A DNA stretch of 64,000 nt from CADBRN01 sp050944685 (GTDB lineage: Bacteria > Bacillota > Clostridia > Lachnospirales > Lachnospiraceae), in NCBI GenBank assembly GCA_050944685.1, contig JBMNRP010000007.1, positions 1 through 64,000 on the forward strand. Reading direction: 5' to 3'. The translations under genes and the position numbers were made by a program. Shown here piece after piece: positions 16,009 to 24,329 of this stretch (positions are counted from its first letter, which is position 1; each line of letters starts with the position of its first letter). The notes under the pieces were generated by a model. The model saw nothing but the letters and a program-made list of their open reading frames with translations. It had not been told where the DNA came from and searched no databases.

Positions 16009-16683
16009 TTAACCTCTGTTCTCTTTGAATTTCCGTGCGGGCAGGAGAATTTTCTTCACCAGACCTGCAATCCACGCTCCCAGCATCCAGACTCCGAGCA
16101 GTTCCAGCTCATAGAATACCGCCGGGATAGTATCGTCAAACAGCACAAAATGCGCCGATCTCGTGATATACAGGAAAAAATGCTCATGAATCAGGGCATA
16201 CACGCCGAAAGCCGCGGCCGCGGCAAAAAGGACCTGCCGCACCTTCTCTCCTCTCCGGCCGCTTCTCTTTCCGCGGGACTTTCCCATATGAAGATGTGCG
16301 TGAAAGCCCATCAGCAGGAATCCCAGGTAACCGCACATCAGATGTGTGACGACCGCCGCCTCACGGTCAATCGGAATCAGATGGCGGGGCAGATAGTATT
16401 CCGCCATCGAAAATCCGCAGACAATCAGCGCGGCCATGTCCGCGAGCAGAGCCAGGTCCGTGACCAGAACCACGATCCGCATGGCGTTATATTTTCCTTT
16501 CAACAGTGACCGGTACCAGCGATAATTGATCACCTGATGGAAAACCACCGCGACCGTCATCAGGATTCCGAACAGCTCGTGGTTCTTCAGCCCGGTATAC
16601 TGCGACGACATCTGAAAAAACATCAGAACGCCGATCGCGAAGTCCGTTATCACGCGCAGAGAGCGCCTGTTCCGATTTTTCAT
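16009..16683 (-). CDS. DUF4405-type membrane protein
   Basis: 224 residues, about five membrane helices. The early segment MKNRNRRSLRVITDFAIG, the HELFGILM-VAVVFHQVINYRW segment and conserved His in VTHLMCGYLGFLLMGFHAHLH mark the DUF4405 group, which resembles heme-binding membrane cytochrome subunits. His pairs in helices suggest cofactor binding, but this is unproven. It is directly upstream of, and presumably co-transcribed with, glpK. Why a redox-type membrane protein would pair with a kinase is unclear. Confidence 0.75.
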   Translation of the reverse strand: MKNRNRRSLRVITDFAIGVLMFFQMSSQYTGLKNHELFGILMTVAVVFHQVINYRWYRSLLKGKYNAMRIVVLVTDLALLADMAALIVCGFSMAEYYLPRHLIPIDREAAVVTHLMCGYLGFLLMGFHAHLHMGKSRGKRSGRRGEKVRQVLFAAAAAFGVYALIHEHFFLYITRSAHFVLFDDTIPAVFYELELLGVWMLGAWIAGLVKKILLPARKFKENRG

Positions 16684-16785
16684 AAACTTATTTGCAAAGC
16701 GACACCCGCTTTTTCCCTTTCCATTAATCTATTCTTTATCATACCATGACAGAGTCCGCGCATCCATGAAAAGAGACTGTGTTTC

Positions 16786-16815
16786 TTGCCAACCATTTCG
16801 GGCCTGCCTTATAAT
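16786..16815 (+). promoter_or_regulatory. Promoter of the CmpB-type gene
   Basis: TTGCCA, 18 bp, TATAAT; the start codon is 63 bp further on. Confidence 0.7.
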
Positions 16816-16877
16816 AAATCCGTCAGGATCTGACGAATCAAAAACGTTAATGAATATGCCTGAAGGGAGACGGATTT

Positions 16878-17795
16878 ATGGTCGCCGGGATGACGTATTA
16901 CCAGATCTGCATGTATTTTCTGATCTACAGTTTTCTGGGCTGGGTGATCGAGGTAGTATACCACGCCGTGACGCTGGGAAAGGCGGTAAACCGCGGCTTT
17001 CTGAACGGACCGGTGTGCCCGGTCTACGGGTTCGGCATGCTTGCGGTTCTTTCGGCGGGCAACGCGATCTCCTCCGCCGCTTCCTCCGCTTCCTCCGACG
17101 TGACAAAGATGAATGCGCCGGAACTGTTTCTTTTCGGGATGCTTCTCGCGACTGCGGTGGAGCTGATCGCGGGATGGCTTCTGGACAAGCTGTTTCACGC
17201 CCGGTGGTGGGATTACAGCGACAAACCGCTGAACCTCCACGGCTATATCTGTCCGGAATTCAGCATTATCTGGGGACTCGCCATTGTTCTGGTCGTAAAG
17301 GTGGTTCACCCCACGCTCAGCGACGGAACGGTCCGGACTATTCCGGAGCGATACGGCTGGCCGGTCATGGGCGTTCTGTATCTGTTATATTTTGCCGACC
17401 TGGTCGTCACCGTTCTCACCGTTCTGAAAATCAACCAAAAGCTGACCGAACTGGATCATATCCGCACGGTCATGCGGATGCCCGGAAACAGGCTGAGCAG
17501 GGATGTCACGGCCGGCACACTGAAGACCGCCCGGCGCATCCAGGAGGGACAGGTTCAGGCCGCCCTCGCGAAGGCGGAAATGAAGGACCACGTCGATGCC
17601 GTCCGCGAAGAACGGGACCTGAAACGTGTCATGCGGAAGGCGGAGCTGGAAAGGCGGGCCGAAGAGCTCCGGAAAGAGCTCACCAGCCATTCCGCCAGAC
17701 GGCTCCTGCGGGCTTTCCCGACTCTACGCCACGAAAAATACGACGATCTCGTGCGGAAACTGAAAGAAAGTCTCGACCGGCCGGAAAAACACTGA
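16878..17795 (+). CDS. CmpB-type putative ABC transporter permease-like membrane protein
   Basis: 305 residues. The start YYQICMYFLIYSFLGWVIEV, followed by NRGFLNGPVCPVYGFG and RWWDYSDKPLNLHGYICPEFS, is the signature of the ABC_trans_CmpB family (PF06541), annotated as putative permeases but with no ATPase partner here. About six helices span residues 5-185, and a long basic, coiled-coil tail (about 190-305, rich in Lys/Arg/Glu) is presumably cytoplasmic. Ribosome site GGGAG at eight bases. Function unknown. Confidence 0.88.
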   Translation: MVAGMTYYQICMYFLIYSFLGWVIEVVYHAVTLGKAVNRGFLNGPVCPVYGFGMLAVLSAGNAISSAASSASSDVTKMNAPELFLFGMLLATAVELIAGWLLDKLFHARWWDYSDKPLNLHGYICPEFSIIWGLAIVLVVKVVHPTLSDGTVRTIPERYGWPVMGVLYLLYFADLVVTVLTVLKINQKLTELDHIRTVMRMPGNRLSRDVTAGTLKTARRIQEGQVQAALAKAEMKDHVDAVREERDLKRVMRKAELERRAEELRKELTSHSARRLLRAFPTLRHEKYDDLVRKLKESLDRPEKH

Positions 17796-17961
17796 CAGAG
17801 TGTCAAAAAATATTTTTACAGATTTTTAATTGAATTATCTTTTCCCACAGGTATTGGAAAACTGCTGTGAATCCCGGCACAATAGGATCTCCCCTTCGCG
17901 CTTTTTTTTGATATAGTAGCATTGTAAAGTTCAGGAAAAATTCAGTCAGAAGGTGATTTCC

Positions 17962-19140
17962 GTGAAATCGGATTCGGTTGGTTTCTATAAGAATAAATAT
18001 AAGACGATCTCGTTTATCCTGACGGCCCTGGCAGGAATCTGGAGTGATCTTCGGATTTCGTGGATCTTTACCTCTGCTCTCCGCCTGGTCATACTGCTTC
18101 TGTCCCTTTTCTACACGGCGGCCGCTCTCCTTTTTCAGCTGTATTCCCAAAACAGCGGCGCCTGCTTTCCTCATTACGCGGCAGCCGTAATGCTGTCGGG
18201 GCTGTATGTGGCATTTCTGATCTTCCACCTGTGCGGCCTGCTGGTTTTTGATCTCGTGCGGCTGCTGACCGGGGGTATCATCCGGGGAAAGAACTGGAGC
18301 AGAGCACTCTCTTCCGCGGCGGCCGTCACAGGTATCGGCGTGACAGAATACGGCCGCAGACATGCACAGACGCTGAAAACCGTGAAATACTCCGCCCGGA
18401 TGGAAAAGCTCCCGCCCGGAGAAAAATACCGGATCGTACAGCTCAGCGATCTCCACATCGGAGCCATCATCGGGAAAGACTATATCCGCAGGGTCGTTCA
18501 AAAGGTGAACGCCGAACAGCCGGATGCCGTCGTCATCACAGGGGATATCTTCAATCATTCCACCGCCCGGGAAATCACCGATTACCGGGATATTTTTGAA
18601 GAGCTGGCCGGCATCCAGGCCCCGGACGGTATCTTTGCCGTGCGCGGGAATCACGATCCCGAAAAAAACAGCAGGGCCTGGCAGGAATTTCTTTCCGCAT
18701 CCCATGCCATCGATCTGGACAATCGAAGCGCCGGGGCGGGTCCGGTCAGCCTGGTCGGACGTCCCGGTCTTTGCGGATGGCCGGAGCGGATGCCTCTGCG
18801 GAAGCTGACTGACTCTTGTGATCCCGGAAAGCCGGTCGTCGTTCTGGATCACGACCCGAACGGCATGGAGGAAGCGCGAAATCTCGAGGCGGACCTCGTC
18901 CTTTCCGGGCACACCCATAACGGACAATTTTTCCCCTGCAATTATTTTACCCGCTTCTGGTACGGAAAAGAGCGCTGCCACGGAAAGCACGCGGAGGGCG
19001 GCACCTTATGCATCACCTCTGCGGGAACCGGGTTTTTCCAGACGCCCGTCCGGATCGGAACAGACAGTGAGATCGTAGTTGCGGATCTGACCGGAACCGG
19101 AGATCGGACCCCGGCCGGAAAACAGGAACATGCAGTATGA
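17962..19140 (+). CDS. Membrane-anchored metallophosphoesterase
   Basis: 392 residues. Three or four membrane helices (about 15-125) precede a calcineurin-like phosphoesterase domain (about 150-385) with the full metal site: LSDLHIG, GDIFNH, GNHDP, DHDPNG and SGHTHNGQFFP. The group (YkuE/YaeI-like) acts at the outer face of the membrane or on lipid substrates such as UDP-diacylglucosamine or phospholipids, but the substrate here is unknown. The GTG at 17962 is preferred because AAGGTG sits just upstream; an in-frame GTG at 17953 overlaps that site. It overlaps the GT8 gene (ATGA). Confidence 0.9.
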   Translation: MKSDSVGFYKNKYKTISFILTALAGIWSDLRISWIFTSALRLVILLLSLFYTAAALLFQLYSQNSGACFPHYAAAVMLSGLYVAFLIFHLCGLLVFDLVRLLTGGIIRGKNWSRALSSAAAVTGIGVTEYGRRHAQTLKTVKYSARMEKLPPGEKYRIVQLSDLHIGAIIGKDYIRRVVQKVNAEQPDAVVITGDIFNHSTAREITDYRDIFEELAGIQAPDGIFAVRGNHDPEKNSRAWQEFLSASHAIDLDNRSAGAGPVSLVGRPGLCGWPERMPLRKLTDSCDPGKPVVVLDHDPNGMEEARNLEADLVLSGHTHNGQFFPCNYFTRFWYGKERCHGKHAEGGTLCITSAGTGFFQTPVRIGTDSEIVVADLTGTGDRTPAGKQEHAV

Positions 19141-19943
19141 ATATTCTCGTGACAGTAGATGAAAATTATCTCTCCCCGCTGACCGTCATGCTGAAAAGTC
19201 TGGCGGCAAACAACGCGGATGAACCCATCGATGTATATGTAATGAGCCGCAGCGTAACAAAAGAGCAGATTGGAAAAGTCAGGGAAAGCCTCGCGGAGCC
19301 CGGGATGCAATTCTTCCTGATCCGTGTGGAGCACTCTCTGGCGGATCAGGCGCCGACATCCTCACGATACCCGCTCGAAATCTATGACCGCCTGTTTGCG
19401 GCGTCTTACCTCCCCGCATCCCTGCATCGGATTCTGTATCTCGACCCGGACGTGATCGTCATGCGGCCGCTGAAGCAGCTGTGGGAACTCCCGATGGGCG
19501 ATCAGATGTATGCCGCTGCCAGCCACGTGGGGAAAATAGGGAATGCACTGAATTCTGCCCGCGTAAACGCAGAAGAAATTGTCCCTTACATCAATACCGG
19601 CGTCCTGCTCATGAATCTGGATATTCTCCGGGCGGAACAGGTCCCCGATGAGATTCTCTCCTATATTTCCAGCCGAAAAGCCTTTCTGCTTCTTCCGGAT
19701 CAGGATATTATCGCCGGTCTCTACGGAAAGAGGATAATCCGGCTGGATCCGTACATTTACAACATGACCGAACGGCTTCTGAAAAAGTCCGCCCTGACTC
19801 CGGAATCGGATATCAATGCGGAGTGGGTGATGGAGAATACCTGCATTTTCCACTATATCGGGCGGAACAAGCCGTGGAAGCCGCACTACGCCGGTCAGAT
19901 GCGCGGACTGTATGAAAAATATTCGTCAATGGTCAGCGGATGA
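19137..19943 (+). CDS. Glycosyltransferase family 8
   Basis: 268 residues. MNILVTVDENYLSPLTVMLKSL is the nucleotide-sugar-binding start of GT8 enzymes; the metal-binding DxD is in YLDPDVIV (about residue 102), and the second metal His is in CIFHYIGRNKPW near the end. Members are retaining galactosyl- or glucosyltransferases acting on lipopolysaccharide, teichoic or glycan acceptors. The start overlaps the phosphoesterase stop by four bases, implying coupled translation and perhaps a shared envelope role. The acceptor cannot be told from sequence. Confidence 0.93.
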   Translation: MNILVTVDENYLSPLTVMLKSLAANNADEPIDVYVMSRSVTKEQIGKVRESLAEPGMQFFLIRVEHSLADQAPTSSRYPLEIYDRLFAASYLPASLHRILYLDPDVIVMRPLKQLWELPMGDQMYAAASHVGKIGNALNSARVNAEEIVPYINTGVLLMNLDILRAEQVPDEILSYISSRKAFLLLPDQDIIAGLYGKRIIRLDPYIYNMTERLLKKSALTPESDINAEWVMENTCIFHYIGRNKPWKPHYAGQMRGLYEKYSSMVSG

Positions 19944-20013
19944 TATCCATGAACGAACCGGTCTGTTCCGGACAGACCGATGGAAAAACGCAGAGCATCC
20001 GAAGGAGTGCGCT

Positions 20014-23000
20014 ATGCTCGAGCTAAAGAACATCTGTAAAGAATACCGAGTGGGAGATACTGTGCAGAAGGCACTGGATCACGCAAGTCTGACGCTTGCC
20101 GACACGGAATTCGTGGCCATCCTGGGACCTTCCGGCTCAGGGAAAACGACTCTCCTGAACATCATCGGCGGTCTGGACCGGTACAACAGCGGAGACCTTA
20201 TCATCGACGGAATCTCGACAAAAGATTATACCGACCGCGACTGGGACGCTTACCGGAACCACGCGATCGGTTTTGTTTTCCAGAGCTATAATCTGATCAT
20301 GCACCAGAGTGTGCTCTCCAACGTCGAACTTGCCCTGACGATCTCCGGGGTATCCGGGGAAGAGCGCCGAAAAAGAGCGGAGGAGGCCCTCGTCCGCGTG
20401 GGACTCGGCGATCAGATTCACAAGAAACCGAATCAGCTGTCCGGCGGACAGATGCAGCGCGTCGCCATCGCCCGCGCGCTTGTCAACAATCCCCGGATCG
20501 TACTGGCCGATGAACCCACCGGAGCGCTTGACAGCGGGACCAGCATCCAGGTCATGAATATCCTGAAGGAAATCGCCCGGGACCGCCTGGTCGTAATGGT
20601 GACGCACAATCCGGATCTGGCCGAAAAATACGCCACCCGGATCGTGACGATCAAAGACGGCCATATCGCCGGGAGCCGCGACCTCCCGCAGAATGCACCG
20701 GATTTTTCCTCTTCCGCGTCCATCCCGGAAGATACCGCTGTCTCCGAAAATACCCCGGAGACCGGAAAGACTTTTTCCTCTGCCGGCCAGAAAGCCCCGG
20801 CCGGGCGGTCTGTGAAAAACGGCAAATTCCGCCGGACCTCAATGAAGTTCCTCACCGCACTGGAGCTGAGCTTCCAGAATCTGCGCACAAAAAAAGCCCG
20901 GACCATCATGGTTGCCTTCGCCGGATCGATCGGAATCATCGGCATCGCACTGATTCTGGCAATCGAAACCGGTCTGCAGCAATACGTGAAGACGACGGAA
21001 AGCGCGACCTTGTCCCAGTATCCCATCGAAATCTATTCGACAGGTATCGACTGGCAGACCCTTCTGTCCGAGACCCCCGGTACGTCCCTCTCCATGAGCG
21101 GCCTGTCCGGACAGAGCAGTGACGAGTCGGTGAAAACCGGTTCCGGCGAGATCTCCGTAAACCCGCTCGCGAAGAATATTTTCACCGGTATGAACAGCAA
21201 TGACCTGGCTTCCCTGAAAAAATACCTGGAAAGCGACGAGACGGATATCCGGGATTACGCCACGGATATCGAGTATCGCTACGGCGTGGAACCGCAGATC
21301 TACGAGACAACGGACGACGGAGAGATCGAGCAGCTCAACCCGAACCGGATGCTGTCGGACATGCTGACATCCATCATCGATGTCAGCAGCATGATGAACG
21401 GTTTTGTCGGGGAATCCCTTTTTCACCCCATGCCGACCGATTCGTCGCTCTACAGGGATTCCTACGACGTAAAGGCCGGACGATGGCCGAAAAATAATCA
21501 CGAGCTGGTCCTCGTGCTGACCGGTGACGGCCATATTTCAGACTTTCTTCTTTACGAGCTCGGAATAATGGACACGGACGAGCTGCGCGAGATGATCCGG
21601 GAATTCTCTTCCGGCTCGGACAATTCCCTGCTGGCGATTTCCGGAAGGGCAGCGTCTGCCATCGAAGAAAACGGTGGCTCGGAACAGATTTCCGTAACCG
21701 GTTCTTCCTCTGAAGATGCCTCTTCCGAAGAAAGCAGTGCCGTCTCTTCCGTTTCGTCCTCTTCATACGGCGGAGAAAAGACCTTCCGGTACAGTGATTT
21801 TCTGGGGAGAAAATTCAAGATGATTCTCGCAAGCGATACCTTCGTTTATGATCCGGATATGGGCGTATGGAACAGCCGCGCGGATGACGATGATTTCATA
21901 AAGCAGCTGGTTCAGAACGGTGAAGACCTCGAGATCGTCGGTATTGTGCAGGCGAAGAAAGACGCATCGAACCGGATGCTCACCTCCGGCCTGGCCTATC
22001 CCGGCGACCTGATCAGCGAGATCATCCGCCGCGAAAGCAAGAGCGAACCCGTACGCGCCCAGCTGGAGCATCCGGATATCAACATTTTCACGGGGAAAAA
22101 ATTCACGGATGAAAGCGGAAGTGACCTTGATCTGAGACGCTTTGTCTCTCTGGACCACGACGACGTGGCAAAAGCCTTCCACGTCACGACGGACTCGGCA
22201 TCCACCGGCTTTCTCCAGGATTACCTCTCCTCTGAAATTGACAAAATGGCCTCGCAGATCGTCCAGTACGCCTCCGACAAGGCCGAAGGCGAGATGGACC
22301 AGATATCGCTGTCGGATTTCATCGACCTCGACCAGCTGCAGAAACAGATTCCGCAGCTTACGGACGAGGACCTCGAGGCGATCCTGAATGCCGCGTTCTC
22401 GGATCTGTCGGAGGAGGCTCTGGTAAACGCGATGCAGGAGCTCGGGAGCGGATGGCTCGACTCTCTGAAAGAAAAGTGGGAAAAAGGGGAGAGCTCCGCG
22501 GATCAGAGCGAATGGATGAAGATCGCGAAGTCCCTGGGAGAATATATTTCGGGCTACCTCGTTTCCGACGATGCCCGGCAGGTAATACAGGACCAGCTTC
22601 AGCAGATTCTGGAACAGAACGCGTCGGATCTCTCGTCCGGCGAAATTCAGTCGATGATGCAGGATGAGATCCAGGCATACGTATCCTGGGTCAGCTCCGC
22701 CAACGCGGACCGGTCGCCGGACGAACAGCTGAATGCGGACGATCCGGCGGTCATTTCCCTGTACCTCGCCAGTTCCGATGGTCAGCAGCGGCTCAGCGCA
22801 CTCGCCGCTTCTCTCTCCGGGAAAACGATTCAGATCAGCGACAGCCAGATGCAGCAGATCAGCGCGGCGCTGCTCCAGTCCTTTACCGCCTATGCCGCAA
22901 AACAGGGAACGCCGGATCTGACCTCCATCGGCAATGAATTGTCCCGCGAGCTGGCCGAAAGTTTTGCCGATTATATCACACAGGATTCCACAAAAAGCGC

Positions 23001-23982
23001 GATTCTGAGCGCCGTCCGGCAGACGCTGAGCGGGGACGCTTTTCAGAATGCGGTTCACGACGCCGTAAAGGAAAAGATAGCCGGTCTGGAAGCGAACGTG
23101 AGCGACGAGATTGCTTCCGAAATCTCGGAGGCAGCCGGCGGTATCATCACTTCCTTTGCCGATGACGTGGCGAACCAGGCAAAAAAGGTCGTCCTCGGGA
23201 CGATCCGGGAGGACTCCCCGGAACTTGCGGACAAGATCAATCAGAATATCGGCGACTTTTTCACCGTCGACGAGGACGCGTTCCGCCAGGCGATCCGGGT
23301 GAACGCCGGCATGGCGGAGCTTCAGTCGATCCTGGAATCCTTCCTGGGCAGTGATAAGGCGACTCTCTCGGAGAATCTGACCTCTCTGGGCTATGCCGAC
23401 CTGGAAAGCCCGACGGAGATCCTGATCTATCCGAAGGATTTCGACGCCAAAAATCATATTGCGGATCGGATCAGCGAGTACAACGATACCATGAGAGCCC
23501 GGGGCGAGGATGACAAGGTCATCACCTATTCAGACGTCATTGCGACGATGATGCAGTCCGTGACGGACATCATCAATTCCATCAGCCGGATTCTGATTGC
23601 GTTCGTGTCGATCTCGCTCGTCGTATCCTCGATCATGATCGGCGTCATCACGTATATCAGCGTGCTCGAGCGCAAAAAAGAGATCGGCATTCTCCGCGCC
23701 ATCGGCGCCTCGAAGCACAACATCTCCGAAGTATTCAACGCGGAAACCGTCATTACCGGCTTTATCTCAGGATGCCTCGGCATCGGAATCACATTTGCAC
23801 TGATCCCACTGGCCAATCTGATCATCCGGAACAAGACAGGACAGGTCATAAGGGCCGTCCTTCCGCCGCTCACAGCGGCTGCACTCGTGCTGCTGTCCGT
23901 CATACTGACTCTTCTGGCAGGTCTGATTCCCTCGGGGCGCGCTGCGAAAAGCGATCCGGTCGAGGCGCTGCGGTCCGAATAA
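20014..23982 (+). CDS. Very large ABC transporter ATPase-FtsX permease fusion
   Basis: 1322 residues. The N-terminal ATPase (1-230) has Walker A GPSGSGKT (39-46), LSGGQMQR (143-150) and Walker B VLADEPTGALD, of the LolD/MacB class. After a variable linker come one membrane helix (about 300-320), an extracytoplasmic domain of roughly 850 residues, and three C-terminal helices of the FtsX/MacB permease type (about 1200-1315, with SVLERKKEIGILRAIGAS). The outer domain has a Ser/Glu-rich segment (around 565-595) and long Ala/Ser/Gln-rich, probably helical stretches. MacB-type proteins are mechanotransmitters rather than classic pumps. The start follows GAAGGAG by six bases. It is 70 bp after the GT8 gene and ends before a strong terminator. 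Confidence 0.93.
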   Translation: MLELKNICKEYRVGDTVQKALDHASLTLADTEFVAILGPSGSGKTTLLNIIGGLDRYNSGDLIIDGISTKDYTDRDWDAYRNHAIGFVFQSYNLIMHQSVLSNVELALTISGVSGEERRKRAEEALVRVGLGDQIHKKPNQLSGGQMQRVAIARALVNNPRIVLADEPTGALDSGTSIQVMNILKEIARDRLVVMVTHNPDLAEKYATRIVTIKDGHIAGSRDLPQNAPDFSSSASIPEDTAVSENTPETGKTFSSAGQKAPAGRSVKNGKFRRTSMKFLTALELSFQNLRTKKARTIMVAFAGSIGIIGIALILAIETGLQQYVKTTESATLSQYPIEIYSTGIDWQTLLSETPGTSLSMSGLSGQSSDESVKTGSGEISVNPLAKNIFTGMNSNDLASLKKYLESDETDIRDYATDIEYRYGVEPQIYETTDDGEIEQLNPNRMLSDMLTSIIDVSSMMNGFVGESLFHPMPTDSSLYRDSYDVKAGRWPKNNHELVLVLTGDGHISDFLLYELGIMDTDELREMIREFSSGSDNSLLAISGRAASAIEENGGSEQISVTGSSSEDASSEESSAVSSVSSSSYGGEKTFRYSDFLGRKFKMILASDTFVYDPDMGVWNSRADDDDFIKQLVQNGEDLEIVGIVQAKKDASNRMLTSGLAYPGDLISEIIRRESKSEPVRAQLEHPDINIFTGKKFTDESGSDLDLRRFVSLDHDDVAKAFHVTTDSASTGFLQDYLSSEIDKMASQIVQYASDKAEGEMDQISLSDFIDLDQLQKQIPQLTDEDLEAILNAAFSDLSEEALVNAMQELGSGWLDSLKEKWEKGESSADQSEWMKIAKSLGEYISGYLVSDDARQVIQDQLQQILEQNASDLSSGEIQSMMQDEIQAYVSWVSSANADRSPDEQLNADDPAVISLYLASSDGQQRLSALAASLSGKTIQISDSQMQQISAALLQSFTAYAAKQGTPDLTSIGNELSRELAESFADYITQDSTKSAILSAVRQTLSGDAFQNAVHDAVKEKIAGLEANVSDEIASEISEAAGGIITSFADDVANQAKKVVLGTIREDSPELADKINQNIGDFFTVDEDAFRQAIRVNAGMAELQSILESFLGSDKATLSENLTSLGYADLESPTEILIYPKDFDAKNHIADRISEYNDTMRARGEDDKVITYSDVIATMMQSVTDIINSISRILIAFVSISLVVSSIMIGVITYISVLERKKEIGILRAIGASKHNISEVFNAETVITGFISGCLGIGITFALIPLANLIIRNKTGQVIRAVLPPLTAAALVLLSVILTLLAGLIPSGRAAKSDPVEALRSE

Positions 23983-24038
23983 GGTTTGCGGACCGCGCAG
24001 CAAACCGGAACACGGCCCGGCGGCGGGTATAAAGAGAC

Positions 24039-24087
24039 GGGGCTGGTGCGATCGTGTTTTCAGCACGATCGCACCAGCCCCGTTTTT
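24039..24087 (+). terminator. Strong terminator after the ABC transporter gene
   Basis: Perfect 18-bp stem (24039-24056 with 24064-24081), 7-nt loop, then GTTTTT. Confidence 0.95.
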
Positions 24088-24092
24088 CTCAG

Positions 24093-24180
24093 CGGAGAGC
24101 AAGGGATTCGAACCCTCGCACCGGTTGCCCGGCCTAGCGCATTTCGAGTGCGCCCTCTTAGACCACTTGAGTAACTCTCC
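24093..24180 (-). tRNA. tRNA-Ser (anticodon CGA)
   Basis: The 88-nt minus-strand sequence folds as a class II tRNA: acceptor GGAGAGT/GCTCTCC, anticodon stem GCGCA/TGCGC with loop CTCGAAA (anticodon CGA at 24146-24144), a long variable arm (GCCGGGCAACCGGT region) and a T arm with GGTTCGAATCC. The discriminator is G, as in serine tRNAs. CCA is not encoded. It decodes UCG. Confidence 0.97.
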
Positions 24181-24208
24181 CTGCCCGACCGGAAAGGTCA
24201 GCTTACTT

Positions 24209-24237
24209 ATAATATCAAAAAACACCCGCGACTTCAA
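24209..24237 (-). promoter_or_regulatory. Promoter of tRNA-Ser
   Basis: Minus strand TTGAAG, 17 bp, TATTAT, ending 29 bp before the tRNA. Confidence 0.7.
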
Positions 24238-24329
24238 TACCGGACCGGAAGATTTCCAGAGTCCGTCCGGAAGGGCGGCGGAAGAACTTCATTTTCTTCC
24301 GCCAGTCCCTCACAGGGACCGTGCCTTAC

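Noticed and set aside
19912..20013. N-terminal extension of the ABC transporter overlapping the GT8 gene
   Set aside because: The internal ATG at 20014 has GAAGGAG at ideal spacing and begins exactly at the ATPase fold; the extension has no ribosome site.
21763..23457. 564-codon minus-strand open frame opposite the ABC transporter's outer domain
   Set aside because: The plus frame continues the ATPase-FtsX protein without break and has a proper end; the minus frame has no recognisable domain or start signal.
24277..24303. GGCGGAAGAA/TTCTTCCGCC hairpin after the adhesin gene as a terminator
   Set aside because: The stem is good, but no T-run follows it on the minus strand, so it is not called as an intrinsic terminator.
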